Source: Nocardia anaemiae NBRC 100462 (GTDB lineage: Bacteria; Actinomycetota; Actinomycetes; Mycobacteriales; Mycobacteriaceae). From it: a DNA stretch of 64,000 nucleotides. The number at the start of each line of letters is the position of its first letter. Position 1 is the first letter of the stretch. A program made the translations under genes and the position numbers. The stretch is from NCBI RefSeq assembly GCF_001612725.1, contig NZ_BDAZ01000034.1, positions 1 to 64,000 of the forward strand, written 5' to 3'. The notes below the pieces were generated by a model. That model had not been told where the DNA came from. It saw only the letters and a list, made by a program, of their open reading frames with translations, and did no database searches. Below are positions 53,274 through 63,063 of the stretch, piece after piece.

Positions 53274-53705
53274 GCGCCGAACCGACCTGAACATCCAGCT
53301 GTCGAGCCCGCCAGTGCCATCGTTCGACGAATGCCTCGATGCGAATCGCACTTGCGCTCCACTGCGCGAGCCTCATGATGGTCGACGCGTCGACCGCCGA
53401 GGTCTTCGCCACCGGCCGCGCGGACATGGTCCGCGCGGCCGCACTGTGAGCGTCAGAATTCCAGCGCTACAGGGCGACATTCGGAACGCGAAGGACCAGC
53501 ACGACGCGGCGGTATCGCCGGACCGAGCAGGATCACAGTGCCAGAGGAGCGGATGTGGCGGTACAAGCCGCGCCGCTACGGCCGTCAGCTCGGACTCGCC
53601 CTGTGAGTGCAGAATCTGCTCCTCGATATGCCTACCGAGGCGAATAGTCTCTCCCATCGTCAGCGCGCTCGGCGCGCTGCCCGGCAGGTGATGGCGGGTC
53701 GTCGA
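53274..53705. other. 432-bp gap between ilvA and the serine hydrolase
   Basis: No complete gene. A short plus-strand frame from ATG 53339 (MRIALALHCASLMMVDASTA, ending at TGA 53449) has strongly GC-ending codons and could be the tail of a lost gene, but the family is not recognised. The rest appears non-coding. Confidence 0.4.
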
Positions 53706-54956
53706 TTACGCGGCCTCGGGCGTCTCCACCGGTACGACGGACCGTCGCGTCGTGCGAAGGCCCTGCATGACCATCGGCAACAGCCAACCGGCCGCGGCCT
53801 GATCGAAGCTCAGCTGTGCGGCCGAGAGGCGGTTGTGCACGAATCCGACGGACAGGCCGAGGCGGGGTTCGGCCCAGCCGAAGGAGCCGCCGAGGCCGAT
53901 GTGACCGAAGCCGCCGTATGCACCGGGCATCGGCAGTGAGTGGTAGCCAAGGCGCCACAGCATCGGCGCGTAGAACAGGGCGCGGTCGAGTCGGAAGGTC
54001 CGAATTCGACTGAGCGCCTTGATGGTTTGCGGTGTCAGGTACGGCACGCCGCCCGCCATACCGCCATTTGCCAGCGCCCCGTACATGGTGGCCAGGGCGG
54101 GGGCGGTGCAGACACCGTTGCCCGCACCGAGTTCGGTATCGAGGATCGGCGGCATTGCCCCCTCCAGGATGGTCTCCAGTCCGGGTAGGAACAGGCACCG
54201 GGCGGCCGCGCCGAGCGCGCCAGGCAGGCCATAGCTGCGACCCAAAACCCTTGTGCTGACCGGCTTTCCGATCAGACTTAGCTGAGACCCCGCCAACGGC
54301 GCATAGACGGTCGAGGATTGCGCGGACGGCTTGCCCAGGTGTAGGCCATCGATGCCGAGCGGCTCGGAAACCTCGGTGCGGAACAGCTCCGCCATTCCCT
54401 GACCGGTAATGGCGCGGGCCAATCCGGCGAGCAGCCAACCGAACGTGAGCGCGTGATAGGCGGGGGTGCCGAGCAGGCGATCGGGTTTCGCGGCGGCGAG
54501 GCGCTGCTCCATCAGCTGGTGGTCCAGCACATCCTCGAGTCCGGCCGCGATCGGGTTGAGGCCACCGAGTCCGGCGCTGTGCGTCATCACCTGACGAATG
54601 GTGATATCGCCCTTGCCGTTCTGGCCGAACTCCGGCCAGTACTCGGCCATCGGCGCTTCGTAGTCGAGCAGACCGCGATCGGCCAGCCGGTGAATGACCG
54701 TCGCGGTGATGCCCTTGGTGGCGGAGAAGATGATCGTGCCGGTGTCCTGGCTCCATGGCTTGTCGCCCGCGTTGCCGGTCCAGATGTCGACCAGCGGCTC
54801 ACCGCGCAGGTGGACGGCCAACGCGCCGCCCGCCCCCCGACGGTGCCCGAAGACCTTCGCGAATGCGCGTACCAATGGTGCGAATTCGGCGGCGGCGCTG
54901 CCACCCATCCCATCGGGGAGATTCGCTAGATCCCCGGATGGAGCCACGTTGCTCAT
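53706..54956 (-). CDS. serine hydrolase (beta-lactamase/esterase EstB-like family)
   Basis: A 416-residue member of the class C beta-lactamase-related serine hydrolases. The nucleophile motif is SATK in IIFSATKGITAT. A tyrosine motif candidate is TPAYHALTFGWLLA, and the late HIGLGGSFGWAEP with GGxG-like turn takes the place of the KTG box. Proteins with this pattern are mostly esterases or lipases (LipL-like in mycobacteria) rather than drug-inactivating beta-lactamases. There is no signal peptide, so it is probably cytosolic. Substrate unknown. Confidence 0.87.
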   Translation of the reverse strand: MSNVAPSGDLANLPDGMGGSAAAEFAPLVRAFAKVFGHRRGAGGALAVHLRGEPLVDIWTGNAGDKPWSQDTGTIIFSATKGITATVIHRLADRGLLDYEAPMAEYWPEFGQNGKGDITIRQVMTHSAGLGGLNPIAAGLEDVLDHQLMEQRLAAAKPDRLLGTPAYHALTFGWLLAGLARAITGQGMAELFRTEVSEPLGIDGLHLGKPSAQSSTVYAPLAGSQLSLIGKPVSTRVLGRSYGLPGALGAAARCLFLPGLETILEGAMPPILDTELGAGNGVCTAPALATMYGALANGGMAGGVPYLTPQTIKALSRIRTFRLDRALFYAPMLWRLGYHSLPMPGAYGGFGHIGLGGSFGWAEPRLGLSVGFVHNRLSAAQLSFDQAAAGWLLPMVMQGLRTTRRSVVPVETPEAA

Positions 54957-55055
54957 ATTCCCAAGGTAGTGGCGCTGGTCACACTCGGCAATATTGTGTC
55001 TCGGACAGTTATATTCAGCATGTTTTCGGCAATCGCTATCCGAGCTGGGGTTCCG

Positions 55056-56780
55056 CTATGCGCCCGCGAGTATCACGAAGGAGTGCCCCGGTATCTCCGT
55101 CGCGGAGACGCCTTCGGTCGCCGGTTCCCACGACAGCAGCGAAAGACCGGCGATAGGCACGCTGACCTGCTCTTCGGAGAGATTGCACAGCAAAGTCAGC
55201 GGGCCACGATGCACCGCGATCCAGCGGGCGTGCTCGTCGTAGTCGACAGATACCTGGGTGAGCCACGGGTCCGTTATTTCGGCGCGCTCGCGTCGCAAAC
55301 CGATCAGCGTTCGATAACAGGACAGCAGCCGTGCGTGGCGATCATGTTCGAGTTCGGACCAATCCAGCTTCGACCGAAGGAAGGTTGCGGGGTCCTGCGG
55401 GTCTGGAACCTCGTGACTGTCCCAGCCGTGTTCGGCGAATTCCTGCTTGCGGCCGGTCGCGGTGGCGGACGCGATCAACGGATCGGTATGCGAGGTGAAG
55501 AACTGGAACGGGGTGCGCGCGCCCCATTCCTCCCCCATGAACAGCATGGGCGTGTATGCCGAGAACAGCACCAGCGCGGCCTTGATCGCCAGCTGTCCGT
55601 CGGTCAGGTAGGCGCTTGGCCGGTCACCGATCGCCCGATTGCCGATCTGATCATGGGTGCAGGTGTAGGCGAGCAGCGCACTCGCCGGAATGAGTCGAGC
55701 GTCGATCGGGCGGCCGTGCACGCGACCGCGGAAGCTGGAGTAGGTTCCGGCGTGGAAGAATCCGCGCGTCAGTGTCTGGGCGAGACAGCGCAGCGAACCG
55801 AAATCGGCGTAGTAGCCCTGTCGCTCACCGGAAACCGCGGTGTGCACCGCGTGGTGCAGGTCGTCGTTCCATTGGCCGGTCAGGCCGTAACCACCCGCCG
55901 CGCGCGGGGTGATGAGACGCGGATCGTTGAGGTCGCTCTCCGCGATCAAGGTCAGTGGCCTATGCACATGTGCCGCAAGGGATTCGGTTTCGGCGGCCAG
56001 TTCGGCGAGCAGATGGGTGGCGGTGCGGTCGACGAGTGCGTGCACCGCATCCAGGCGCAGGGCGTCGATATGGAAATCGCGCAGCCAGCGCAGGGCGTTC
56101 TCGATTATGAAGCGGCGCACCGGATCCGAGGCGGGACCGTCCAGATTGAGGCTTTGCCCCCAGGTGTTGCGGCCCTCGGTCAGATAGGGCGCGAAGCGGG
56201 GCAGATAGTTGCCGGAGGGTCCGAGATGGTTGTAGACGACATCGAGGGCGACCGCCAAACCCTTTGCATGGCAGGCATTCACGAAGCGCTGCAAACCTTC
56301 CGGGCCGCCGTAGGGCTCGTGCACCGCATACCAGAGCACACCGTCGTAGCCCCAATTGTGGCTGCCGTCGAAGGCATTGACCGGCATCAACTCGACCATG
56401 GTGACGCCGAGTTCGACGAGATGGTCGAGACGCTCGGCGGCGGCGTCGAAGGTGCCCTCCGGGGTGAAGGTGCCCAGATGCAGTTCGTAGATGATCGCAC
56501 CCGCCAGCGGGCGGCCGGTCCAGCCCGCATCGGTCCATCCGGCCGGATCGAGGGCGTGTACCGCCGAGCGGCCGTGCACGCCGTCGGGCTGCCGAACCGA
56601 GCGCGGGTCGGGCAGGACGGTCGGATCGTCGTCGAGCAGATAGCCGTAACGCATGCCCGGTACCGCGAGCACTTCGGCCCGCCACCAACCGTCGCCGGAC
56701 CTGGTCATCGGATGCACGGCGCCATCGACCTCGATACGCACCCGTTCCGGTCGCGGGGCCCACACCTCGAACAAGGTCAC
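55056..56780 (-). CDS. treZ: malto-oligosyltrehalose trehalohydrolase TreZ
   Basis: TreZ cuts trehalose from the maltooligosyl trehalose made by TreY. About 574 residues: an N-terminal CBM48-like domain (FEVWAPRPERVRIEVDGAVH; GDGWWRAEV), then a GH13 barrel with DVVYNHLGPSGNY, DALRLDAVHALVD (nucleophile Asp), LIAESDLNDPR (acid/base Glu) and QWNDDLHHAVH (third carboxylate). The GTG giving VTLFEVWAPRP agrees with homologues; a GTG seven codons upstream is possible. It is alone on this strand, unlike the usual treX-treY-treZ operon. Confidence 0.95.
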   Translation of the reverse strand: MTLFEVWAPRPERVRIEVDGAVHPMTRSGDGWWRAEVLAVPGMRYGYLLDDDPTVLPDPRSVRQPDGVHGRSAVHALDPAGWTDAGWTGRPLAGAIIYELHLGTFTPEGTFDAAAERLDHLVELGVTMVELMPVNAFDGSHNWGYDGVLWYAVHEPYGGPEGLQRFVNACHAKGLAVALDVVYNHLGPSGNYLPRFAPYLTEGRNTWGQSLNLDGPASDPVRRFIIENALRWLRDFHIDALRLDAVHALVDRTATHLLAELAAETESLAAHVHRPLTLIAESDLNDPRLITPRAAGGYGLTGQWNDDLHHAVHTAVSGERQGYYADFGSLRCLAQTLTRGFFHAGTYSSFRGRVHGRPIDARLIPASALLAYTCTHDQIGNRAIGDRPSAYLTDGQLAIKAALVLFSAYTPMLFMGEEWGARTPFQFFTSHTDPLIASATATGRKQEFAEHGWDSHEVPDPQDPATFLRSKLDWSELEHDRHARLLSCYRTLIGLRRERAEITDPWLTQVSVDYDEHARWIAVHRGPLTLLCNLSEEQVSVPIAGLSLLSWEPATEGVSATEIPGHSFVILAGA

Positions 56781-56887
56781 CGAGTCAGCATCGCATGTCA
56801 CCGGTCATGCGGCCCGGCGACATTGGTTGCGCCCTTTCGACCAGCTGATCATTGCCTGCGACACACCGACCCTGAGAGAGTGAGTGC

Positions 56888-57502
56888 GTGGGCATCTACA
56901 GCGATCAGGTCGTGCCACGGCTGGTGAATCTGGTCTGCGGGGCCAAGATGAACAATCCGCAGCGCGAGCGCGCCTGCGCCGGGCTGCATGGGCGGGTGCT
57001 GGAAATCGGCTTCGGATCGGGGCTGAACATCCCCTTTTATCCGGCCGCCGTCGAGTCGGTCAGTGCCGTGGAACCCGCCGACCTCGGCTGGCGTCTGGCG
57101 GATAAGCGCCTGGCCGAGGCCACCGTGCCGATCGAACGCGCCGGGCTCGACGGCCAGTCGCTCCCCTTCGCCGATAACAGCTTCGACTCCGCACTCTCGA
57201 CCTGGACGATGTGCACCATTCCGGATATCGCGGCCGCGCTGGCCGAGGTGCGTCGGGTGCTCGTCCCCGGCGGGACCCTGCATTTCGTCGAACACGGGCT
57301 CGCGCCGGATCCGGGCGTCCAGGCATGGCAGCACCGCTTGAATCCGATCGAGAAGGCGATCGCGGGCGGTTGCAATCTCGATCGCGATATTCGCGGCACC
57401 GTCGAGAGCGCCGGATTCGAAATTCGCGAGCTCGACGAGTTCTACGCGGACGGACCGAAGTTCCTCGCGGCGCTCTCACTCGGCATCGCGGTCTCACCGT
57501 AG
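56888..57502 (+). CDS. SAM-dependent methyltransferase
   Basis: A 204-residue class I methyltransferase (UbiE/METTL7-like). SAM motif I is RVLEIGFGSGLNIPF, motif II region is AVEPADLGWRLADK, and the post-motif SNFDSALSTWTMCTIPDIAA and GGTLHFVEHGLAPDP follow the usual order. Substrate unknown. It starts at GTG, with treZ divergent 107 bp away. It precedes the TetR gene by 42 bp on the same strand, but the TetR has its own operator, so co-transcription is uncertain. Confidence 0.9.
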   Translation: MGIYSDQVVPRLVNLVCGAKMNNPQRERACAGLHGRVLEIGFGSGLNIPFYPAAVESVSAVEPADLGWRLADKRLAEATVPIERAGLDGQSLPFADNSFDSALSTWTMCTIPDIAAALAEVRRVLVPGGTLHFVEHGLAPDPGVQAWQHRLNPIEKAIAGGCNLDRDIRGTVESAGFEIRELDEFYADGPKFLAALSLGIAVSP

Positions 57503-57507
57503 CAATA

Positions 57508-57525
57508 TTGGACTGATTAGTTCAA
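57508..57525. promoter_or_regulatory. TetR operator, copy 1 (upstream of tetR-type gene)
   Basis: TTGGACTGATTAGTTCAA, an imperfect palindrome. It matches the site before the MFS gene (58271-58288) in inverted orientation; including flanks, 18 of about 21 bases agree. TATGCT (57528-57533) just downstream can serve as -10 box for a short-leader transcript. Confidence 0.72.
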
Positions 57526-57544
57526 AATATGCTAGCCTGCACCC

Positions 57545-58117
57545 ATGGCGCGACCGAAGGCATTCGACGAGGACCGGGCGGTGGACGCGGCCATGCGGGC
57601 GTTCTGGTCCGCGGGCTACGAGGGCACCTCGACCCAAGATCTCTGCGAGGCAACAGGTTTGGGTCGAAGCAGTATCTACAACACCTTCACGAGTAAGCAC
57701 GAGCTGTTCGATCGGGCACTGCGGCGATACATGAGCAGCAAGAACGCCTCGATCTTCGAAGTGCTCGACAGCGACCTCCCCGCGCGAGCGAAAATCCGCA
57801 CGCTATTGCGCCAGACCATCGACGCACCGGCCGACGATCCCATCGGCTGCCTGGTCGTCAACTCGACAGTCGAGTTGGCACCGCGTGATCCGGATGTGGC
57901 GGCGACATTGCGCACCGATCTGGAGCGCAGGCTCGACGCATTGACCGCGGTTATCCGGGCGGGTCAGCGGTCCGGCGAGATCGATGCGAGCAAAGAGGCC
58001 CGCACGCTGGCGCAGTTCGTGGTCACCATGATCAGCGGTATGCGCGTCGCGGCGCGCGGTGGAGCCGATAAGGGCACGCTGGAGGCGATCGCGACGACAG
58101 CATTGAGCGTGCTCTGA
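57545..58117 (+). CDS. TetR-family transcriptional regulator
   Basis: A 190-residue TetR repressor. The DNA-binding domain is AVDAAMRAFWSAGYEGTSTQ, DLCEATGLGRSSIYNTFTSK and HELFDRALRRY. The C-terminal TetR_C domain (about 80-190) contains GCLVVNSTVELAPRDPD and ends in helical repeats. No ribosome site precedes the ATG, and a -10 box ends 11 bp upstream, consistent with a near-leaderless message. It probably represses itself and the following MFS gene through a shared operator. Confidence 0.92.
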   Translation: MARPKAFDEDRAVDAAMRAFWSAGYEGTSTQDLCEATGLGRSSIYNTFTSKHELFDRALRRYMSSKNASIFEVLDSDLPARAKIRTLLRQTIDAPADDPIGCLVVNSTVELAPRDPDVAATLRTDLERRLDALTAVIRAGQRSGEIDASKEARTLAQFVVTMISGMRVAARGGADKGTLEAIATTALSVL

Positions 58118-58270
58118 CGCCGACCTCGGCTACCACGAAGGCCGAATCAGCGGCGCAATAGCCGGAACCAGATCACCGGCGCGTCATCGACTCATCCAGC
58201 ACAGCATTCGACACGTGCCGCGCTGCCCGACTGCTCGGGCTGCTGCGGGTAAAGCGGTTTTGCCTTAGTT

Positions 58271-58288
58271 TTGAACTGATCAATCTAA
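58271..58288. promoter_or_regulatory. TetR operator, copy 2 (upstream of MFS gene)
   Basis: TTGAACTGATCAATCTAA, matching the reverse complement of the site at 57508-57525. It lies 18 bp before the MFS start codon, over the likely promoter. Confidence 0.72.
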
Positions 58289-58306
58289 AATCAGAAGGGG
58301 CTCCCA

Positions 58307-59515
58307 ATGCCATTCGCCGTCTACATACTCGGGCTATCCATCTTCGCCCAGGGCACCTCGGAGCTCATGCTCTCCGGCTTGCTCACCCAGATGGCCACAG
58401 ACCTGGGCGTCTCCATCCCCCAAGCGGGCCTGCTGATTTCGGCATTCGCACTGGGCATGCTGGTAGGCGCGCCCGCATTGGCCGTGCTCACCCTGCGCTG
58501 GCCGCACCGCACCGCACTGCTGGCTTTCCTCGGGGTGTTCATCGCCGCGCATGTGGTAGCCGCGTTGACACCGGGCTACTGGGTACTGTTCGGGACCAGG
58601 GTGGTCGGCGCATTCGTCTACGCCGGATTCTGGGCGGTCGCGGCGACCACGGCGCTGAGTCTGGTGCCCGAGAACGCGCGCGGTCGGGCGATGAGCATTG
58701 TCGCGGGCGGGATTACTGTGGCCAGCATCGTCGGGCTCCCGGCGGGTACGGTGATCGGCCAGCATCTGGGCTGGCAGGCCGCGTTCTGGGCGGTCGCCAT
58801 CCTGTCCGCGCTGGCCATGGCCGGGGTGGCGGCCAAGATTCCGGGCGGACGCCCCGCCGAGGTGCCGAACCTGCGCAGCGAACTACGCACCATGGCCAAC
58901 CCGCGCCTCTGGCTGTCCTACAGCACAACCGCGCTCTCCATCGGCGCGCTAATGGTCATCTTCGCCTACCTCGGCGCACTCCTGGCCCGCACCACCGGAA
59001 TCGCCGAGAGCTGGATTCCCTTGGTGCTCACGCTGTACGGCATCGGCGCACTGATCGGCATCACGCTCGGCGGTCGCGCTGCCGATGCCCATCCCTTCCG
59101 CGTACTGACGATCGGCATGATCGGGGTTATCATCAGCTCGGCAGTGCTGGCGCTGACCGCGACCATGCCCGCACCGGTTGTAGTCCTCGTATTCCTCTTG
59201 GGCGCCTTCGGATTCGCCACGAATCCGGCACTGAACACTCGGGTATTCGCACTGGCCGGGGCCGCACCAACCCTCGCGACCGCAGTGAACTTCTCCGCAT
59301 TCAATGTCGGCATCACCGTCGGCCCGTGGCTCGGCGGCCTGGCCATCGACGGCGGTCTCGGCTACCCGTCGATCGCCTGGATCGGCGTGATCCTCGGCTT
59401 CGCGGCACTCACCACCGTCGCCTGGGCAGCCGCACTACACCGTCGGGCACAGCAAGTCGATGCGGTCAGCCCAGCGGATCGGGCACGGGCAGTTGGCACT
59501 TCGCCCCGTCCCTAA
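58307..59515 (+). CDS. MFS drug exporter (Cmx/CmrA-like)
   Basis: A 402-residue transporter of the 12-helix DHA1 drug:proton antiporter group, closest in style to Cmx/CmrA/AraJ proteins. It begins MPFAVYILGLSIFAQGTSEL, has the motif-A loop as LTLRWPHRTALLAFLG, and the motif-C-like helix GGITVASIVGLPAGTVIGQH. AGAAGGGG precedes the ATG. A chloramphenicol or other drug substrate is possible from the family, but not shown. The operator shared with the upstream TetR indicates inducible expression. Confidence 0.9.
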   Translation: MPFAVYILGLSIFAQGTSELMLSGLLTQMATDLGVSIPQAGLLISAFALGMLVGAPALAVLTLRWPHRTALLAFLGVFIAAHVVAALTPGYWVLFGTRVVGAFVYAGFWAVAATTALSLVPENARGRAMSIVAGGITVASIVGLPAGTVIGQHLGWQAAFWAVAILSALAMAGVAAKIPGGRPAEVPNLRSELRTMANPRLWLSYSTTALSIGALMVIFAYLGALLARTTGIAESWIPLVLTLYGIGALIGITLGGRAADAHPFRVLTIGMIGVIISSAVLALTATMPAPVVVLVFLLGAFGFATNPALNTRVFALAGAAPTLATAVNFSAFNVGITVGPWLGGLAIDGGLGYPSIAWIGVILGFAALTTVAWAAALHRRAQQVDAVSPADRARAVGTSPRP

Positions 59516-62500
59516 TTCGCGAGGCAACCTGGACCGAGCAGAGCCTTCAGGTCTCCCATCAGGGCCGAGGACGGTGAAACCCGCAGGCTGTCATCCAATT
59601 TCCACAGTGACGTATTGTCGCGTGCGCCCACATGGCGGACGTGCACGTCCGCGGTGCCCGGATGTCTGGACAGGATGCGCTTGAGTTCGCCGATCTTGTC
59701 CGGCGTGCACAGCCGCGTCGGCATGACGACCGCCAGCGGCTTGGCCACACCGATGGAGGAGAGATCGGGGACGGCGAGATCATTGGCGATCAAGGAGATC
59801 CGGTCATCACGCACCGACACCCTTGCCTTCACCAGCACGACCGCGTCCTCCACCACATCCGCGCCGTACACCGAATACGCCTGCGGGAAGAACAAGACCT
59901 CGATACCACCGGTCAGATCCTCGATCTGCGCCGAGGCCCAGGCCAGTCCGTTCTTATTGATGCGGCGGTTGACCGAGGCGAGGATGCCGCCGATGGTCAC
60001 CTGGGTGCCGTCCTTGATATCGCCCTCGAGAATGGCCGGAATCGCCGTATCCGCCTGTGCCGCAAGCACATGCTCTACGCCGTTGAGCGGATGGCCGGAC
60101 ACGTACAGGCCGAGCATTTCCCGCTCGAGCGCCAGCTTGTGCTTGGTCTCCCACTCTTCGTCGGGCACCTTCACATTGAAGACCGAGGCCACCGATTCGT
60201 CACCGTCGTCCAGCCCGCCGAACAGATCGAACTGGCCGATCGCCTCGGCCTTCTTGGTGGACATCACCGCATCGATGGCATCGGAGTGCACCAGCAGCAG
60301 ACCCTTGCGCGGATGTCCGAGGGAATCGAATCCGCCTGCCTTGATAAGGGATTCGGTGACCTTCTTGGTGCAGGCGATGGCGTCGATCTTGTTCAGATAG
60401 TCCGAGAAATCGGTGAACTTCGACTTCTCCTTGCGCGCCTGGATGATCGAGGAGACGACATTGGCGCCGACATTGCGCACCGCGCCGAGGCCGAAGCGGA
60501 TGTCCTTGCCCACCGAGGCGAAGTTCATCTCGGATTCGTTGACATCCGGCGGCAGCACGGTGATGCCGAGGCGGCGGCAATCGGACAGGTAGACCGCTGC
60601 CTTGTCCTTATCGTCGCCGACGGAGGTGAGCAGAGCCGCCATATATTCGGCGGGATAGTTCGCCTTGAGATATGCGGTCCAATAGGAGATCAGGCCGTAG
60701 GCGGCGGCGTGTGATTTGTTGAACGCGTAACCGGCGAACGGAAGGATGGTGTCCCACAGCGCCTTGATGGCCGCCTTGGAATATCCATTGGCCTGCATGC
60801 CCGCCTCGAAGCCCTCGAACTCCGCGGCAAGCACCTCGGCCTTCTTCTTACCCATCGCGCGGCGCAGAATATCTGCTCGACCGAGCGAGTACCCGGCCAC
60901 TTTCTGCGCGACGTGCATGATCTGCTCTTGGTAGACGATCAGGCCGTAGGTCTCGCCGAGAATCTCCTTGAGCGGTTCCTCCAGCTCCGGGTGGATCGGC
61001 TTGACTTCCTGCCGGTCGTTCTTGCGGTCGGCGTAGTCGTTGTGCGCGTTCATGCCCATCGGGCCTGGGCGGTACAGCGCGCCGACGGCCACGATGTCCT
61101 CGAACGCGGTCGGCTGCATGCGGCGCAGCAGATCGCGCATGGGCCCACCATCGAGCTGGAATACGCCGAGAGTGTCACCGCGGGAAAGCAATTCGTAGGT
61201 GCGCGAATCGTCGAGCGGCAACCGATCCATATCCAGGTCGATGCCGCGGTTGGCCTGGATATTCTCCAGCGCGTCGCCGATCACGGTCAGGTTGCGCAGA
61301 CCGAGGAAGTCCATCTTCAGCAGGCCGATGGCCTCACACGACGGATAGTCCCAGCCGGTGATGAGCGCACCGTCCTGTGGTCGCTTCCAGACCGGGATCG
61401 CATCGGTGAGCGGATCACAGGACATGATGACCGCGCAGGCGTGTACACCCGCGTTGCGGATCAGCCCCTCGAGACCGCGCGCCGTTTCGTAGATCTTGGC
61501 GACATCCGGATTGCTCGCGATGAGTTCGCGAACCTCGGCGGCCTCCTTGTACCGCTCGTGCTCCGGATCGGTGATACCGGATACCGAGATGTCCTTGGCC
61601 ATGATCGGCGGCGGCAGCGCCTTGGTGATCTGGTCGGCGATGGCGAAACCGGGCTGACCGAACAGCACGCGCGCCGAGTCCTTGATGGCCGCCTTGGTCT
61701 TGATGGTGCCGAAGGTGATGACCTGGGCGACCCGGTCGGCGCCCCACTTCTCACTCGCGTAGCGGACCATCTCACCGCGACGGCGATCGTCGAAGTCGAT
61801 ATCGATATCGGGCATCGATACGCGCTCGGGATTGAGGAACCGTTCGAAGAGCAGACCGTGCGGAATCGGGTCGATATTGGTGATGCCGAGCGCGTAGGCG
61901 ACCAGCGAACCGGCCGCCGAACCACGGCCGGGACCGACTCGGATGCCGACCTCGCGAGCATGGTTGATCAGGTCGCCGACGACGAGGAAGTAGGCCGGGA
62001 AGCCCATCTCCAGGATGACGCCGATCTCGTACTGGGCGCGGTCCAGATATTCCTGCGGCGCGCCGTCCGGGAAGCGGCGGCGCAGTCCGAGGTCGACCTC
62101 ATGGCGCAGCCAGCTGGCCTGGTCGTGGCCATCGGGCACCGGGAAGATCGGCATCCGGTCGCGGTGCTGCCACACCTCGTCGTAGGACTGCACCCGCTCG
62201 GCGATCAACAGGGTGGAATCGCAGGCGCCGGGCACTTCCATATCCCAGATCGCCCGCATCTCCTCCGCGGACTTCAGGTAGTAGCCATCGCCGTCGAACT
62301 TGAAACGCGTTGGGTCGCTGAGGGTTTTACCGGTCTGGATGCACAGCAGCGCCTCGTGATTGGTCGAGGCGTCCTTGGTGACGTAATGGCAGTCGTTGGT
62401 GGCCAGCGGCCGGATTCCGAGCTTCTTGCCGATCTCGAGCAGGCCCTCGCGGACCCGGCGCTCGATGGACAGGCCGTGGTCCATGATCTCGAGGAAGAAA

Positions 62501-63063
62501 TTGTCCGGTCCGAAGATCTCCTGCCATTTGGCCGCGGCCTCCAGGGCCTCGCGGTCGTGGCCGAGACGCAGCCGGGTCTGCACCTCACCCGACGGGCAGC
62601 CGGTGGTGGCGATGATGCCCGCGGCGTGCTCGGCGATGATCTCCTCGTCCATGCGCGCCCACTTGCCGAGCTGACCTTCCAGCGAGGCGAGCGAGGACAG
62701 CTTGAACAGGTTGTGCAGACCGGTCGCGTTCTCCGCGACCATGGTCATATGCGTGTAGGCGCCGGAACCGGAGACGTCGTCGCCCTTCTGGCTGGGATCA
62801 CCCCACTGCACGCGCTTGGTGTCGAACCGGGAACCCGGTGCGATGTAGGCCTCGATGCCGATGATCGGCTTGATATCGGCCTTCTTGGCGGAGTTGTAGA
62901 ACTCCGAGGCCCCGTACATATTGCCGTGGTCGGTCATCCCGACCGCGTTCATGCCCAGCCGCTTTGCCTCGGCGAAGAGCGGAGAGATTTTGGCCGCACC
63001 ATCGAGCATGGAGTACTCGGTGTGGTTGTGCAGGTGAACGAACGATCCGGACGAGGCGGCCAA
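59512..63063 (-). CDS. dnaE1: replicative DNA polymerase III alpha subunit DnaE1
   Basis: The main replicative polymerase, 1183 residues, the same length as mycobacterial DnaE1. Domains in order: PHP with HLHNHTEYS near residue 10-18 and VGMTDHGNM, which in mycobacteria carries the proofreading exonuclease; palm and fingers with the catalytic aspartates in MPDIDIDFDD and LLKMDFLGLRNL; beta-binding and OB-fold regions towards the end (GTQVTIGGILASVNRRINKN). I start at a TTG directly after GGGAGGAAGG, which gives LAASSGSFVHLHN and agrees with the M. tuberculosis N-terminus; a longer frame to 63123 crosses the ribosome site. The 3' end overlaps the MFS gene by 4 bp. Confidence 0.96.
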   Translation of the reverse strand: MAASSGSFVHLHNHTEYSMLDGAAKISPLFAEAKRLGMNAVGMTDHGNMYGASEFYNSAKKADIKPIIGIEAYIAPGSRFDTKRVQWGDPSQKGDDVSGSGAYTHMTMVAENATGLHNLFKLSSLASLEGQLGKWARMDEEIIAEHAAGIIATTGCPSGEVQTRLRLGHDREALEAAAKWQEIFGPDNFFLEIMDHGLSIERRVREGLLEIGKKLGIRPLATNDCHYVTKDASTNHEALLCIQTGKTLSDPTRFKFDGDGYYLKSAEEMRAIWDMEVPGACDSTLLIAERVQSYDEVWQHRDRMPIFPVPDGHDQASWLRHEVDLGLRRRFPDGAPQEYLDRAQYEIGVILEMGFPAYFLVVGDLINHAREVGIRVGPGRGSAAGSLVAYALGITNIDPIPHGLLFERFLNPERVSMPDIDIDFDDRRRGEMVRYASEKWGADRVAQVITFGTIKTKAAIKDSARVLFGQPGFAIADQITKALPPPIMAKDISVSGITDPEHERYKEAAEVRELIASNPDVAKIYETARGLEGLIRNAGVHACAVIMSCDPLTDAIPVWKRPQDGALITGWDYPSCEAIGLLKMDFLGLRNLTVIGDALENIQANRGIDLDMDRLPLDDSRTYELLSRGDTLGVFQLDGGPMRDLLRRMQPTAFEDIVAVGALYRPGPMGMNAHNDYADRKNDRQEVKPIHPELEEPLKEILGETYGLIVYQEQIMHVAQKVAGYSLGRADILRRAMGKKKAEVLAAEFEGFEAGMQANGYSKAAIKALWDTILPFAGYAFNKSHAAAYGLISYWTAYLKANYPAEYMAALLTSVGDDKDKAAVYLSDCRRLGITVLPPDVNESEMNFASVGKDIRFGLGAVRNVGANVVSSIIQARKEKSKFTDFSDYLNKIDAIACTKKVTESLIKAGGFDSLGHPRKGLLLVHSDAIDAVMSTKKAEAIGQFDLFGGLDDGDESVASVFNVKVPDEEWETKHKLALEREMLGLYVSGHPLNGVEHVLAAQADTAIPAILEGDIKDGTQVTIGGILASVNRRINKNGLAWASAQIEDLTGGIEVLFFPQAYSVYGADVVEDAVVLVKARVSVRDDRISLIANDLAVPDLSSIGVAKPLAVVMPTRLCTPDKIGELKRILSRHPGTADVHVRHVGARDNTSLWKLDDSLRVSPSSALMGDLKALLGPGCLAN

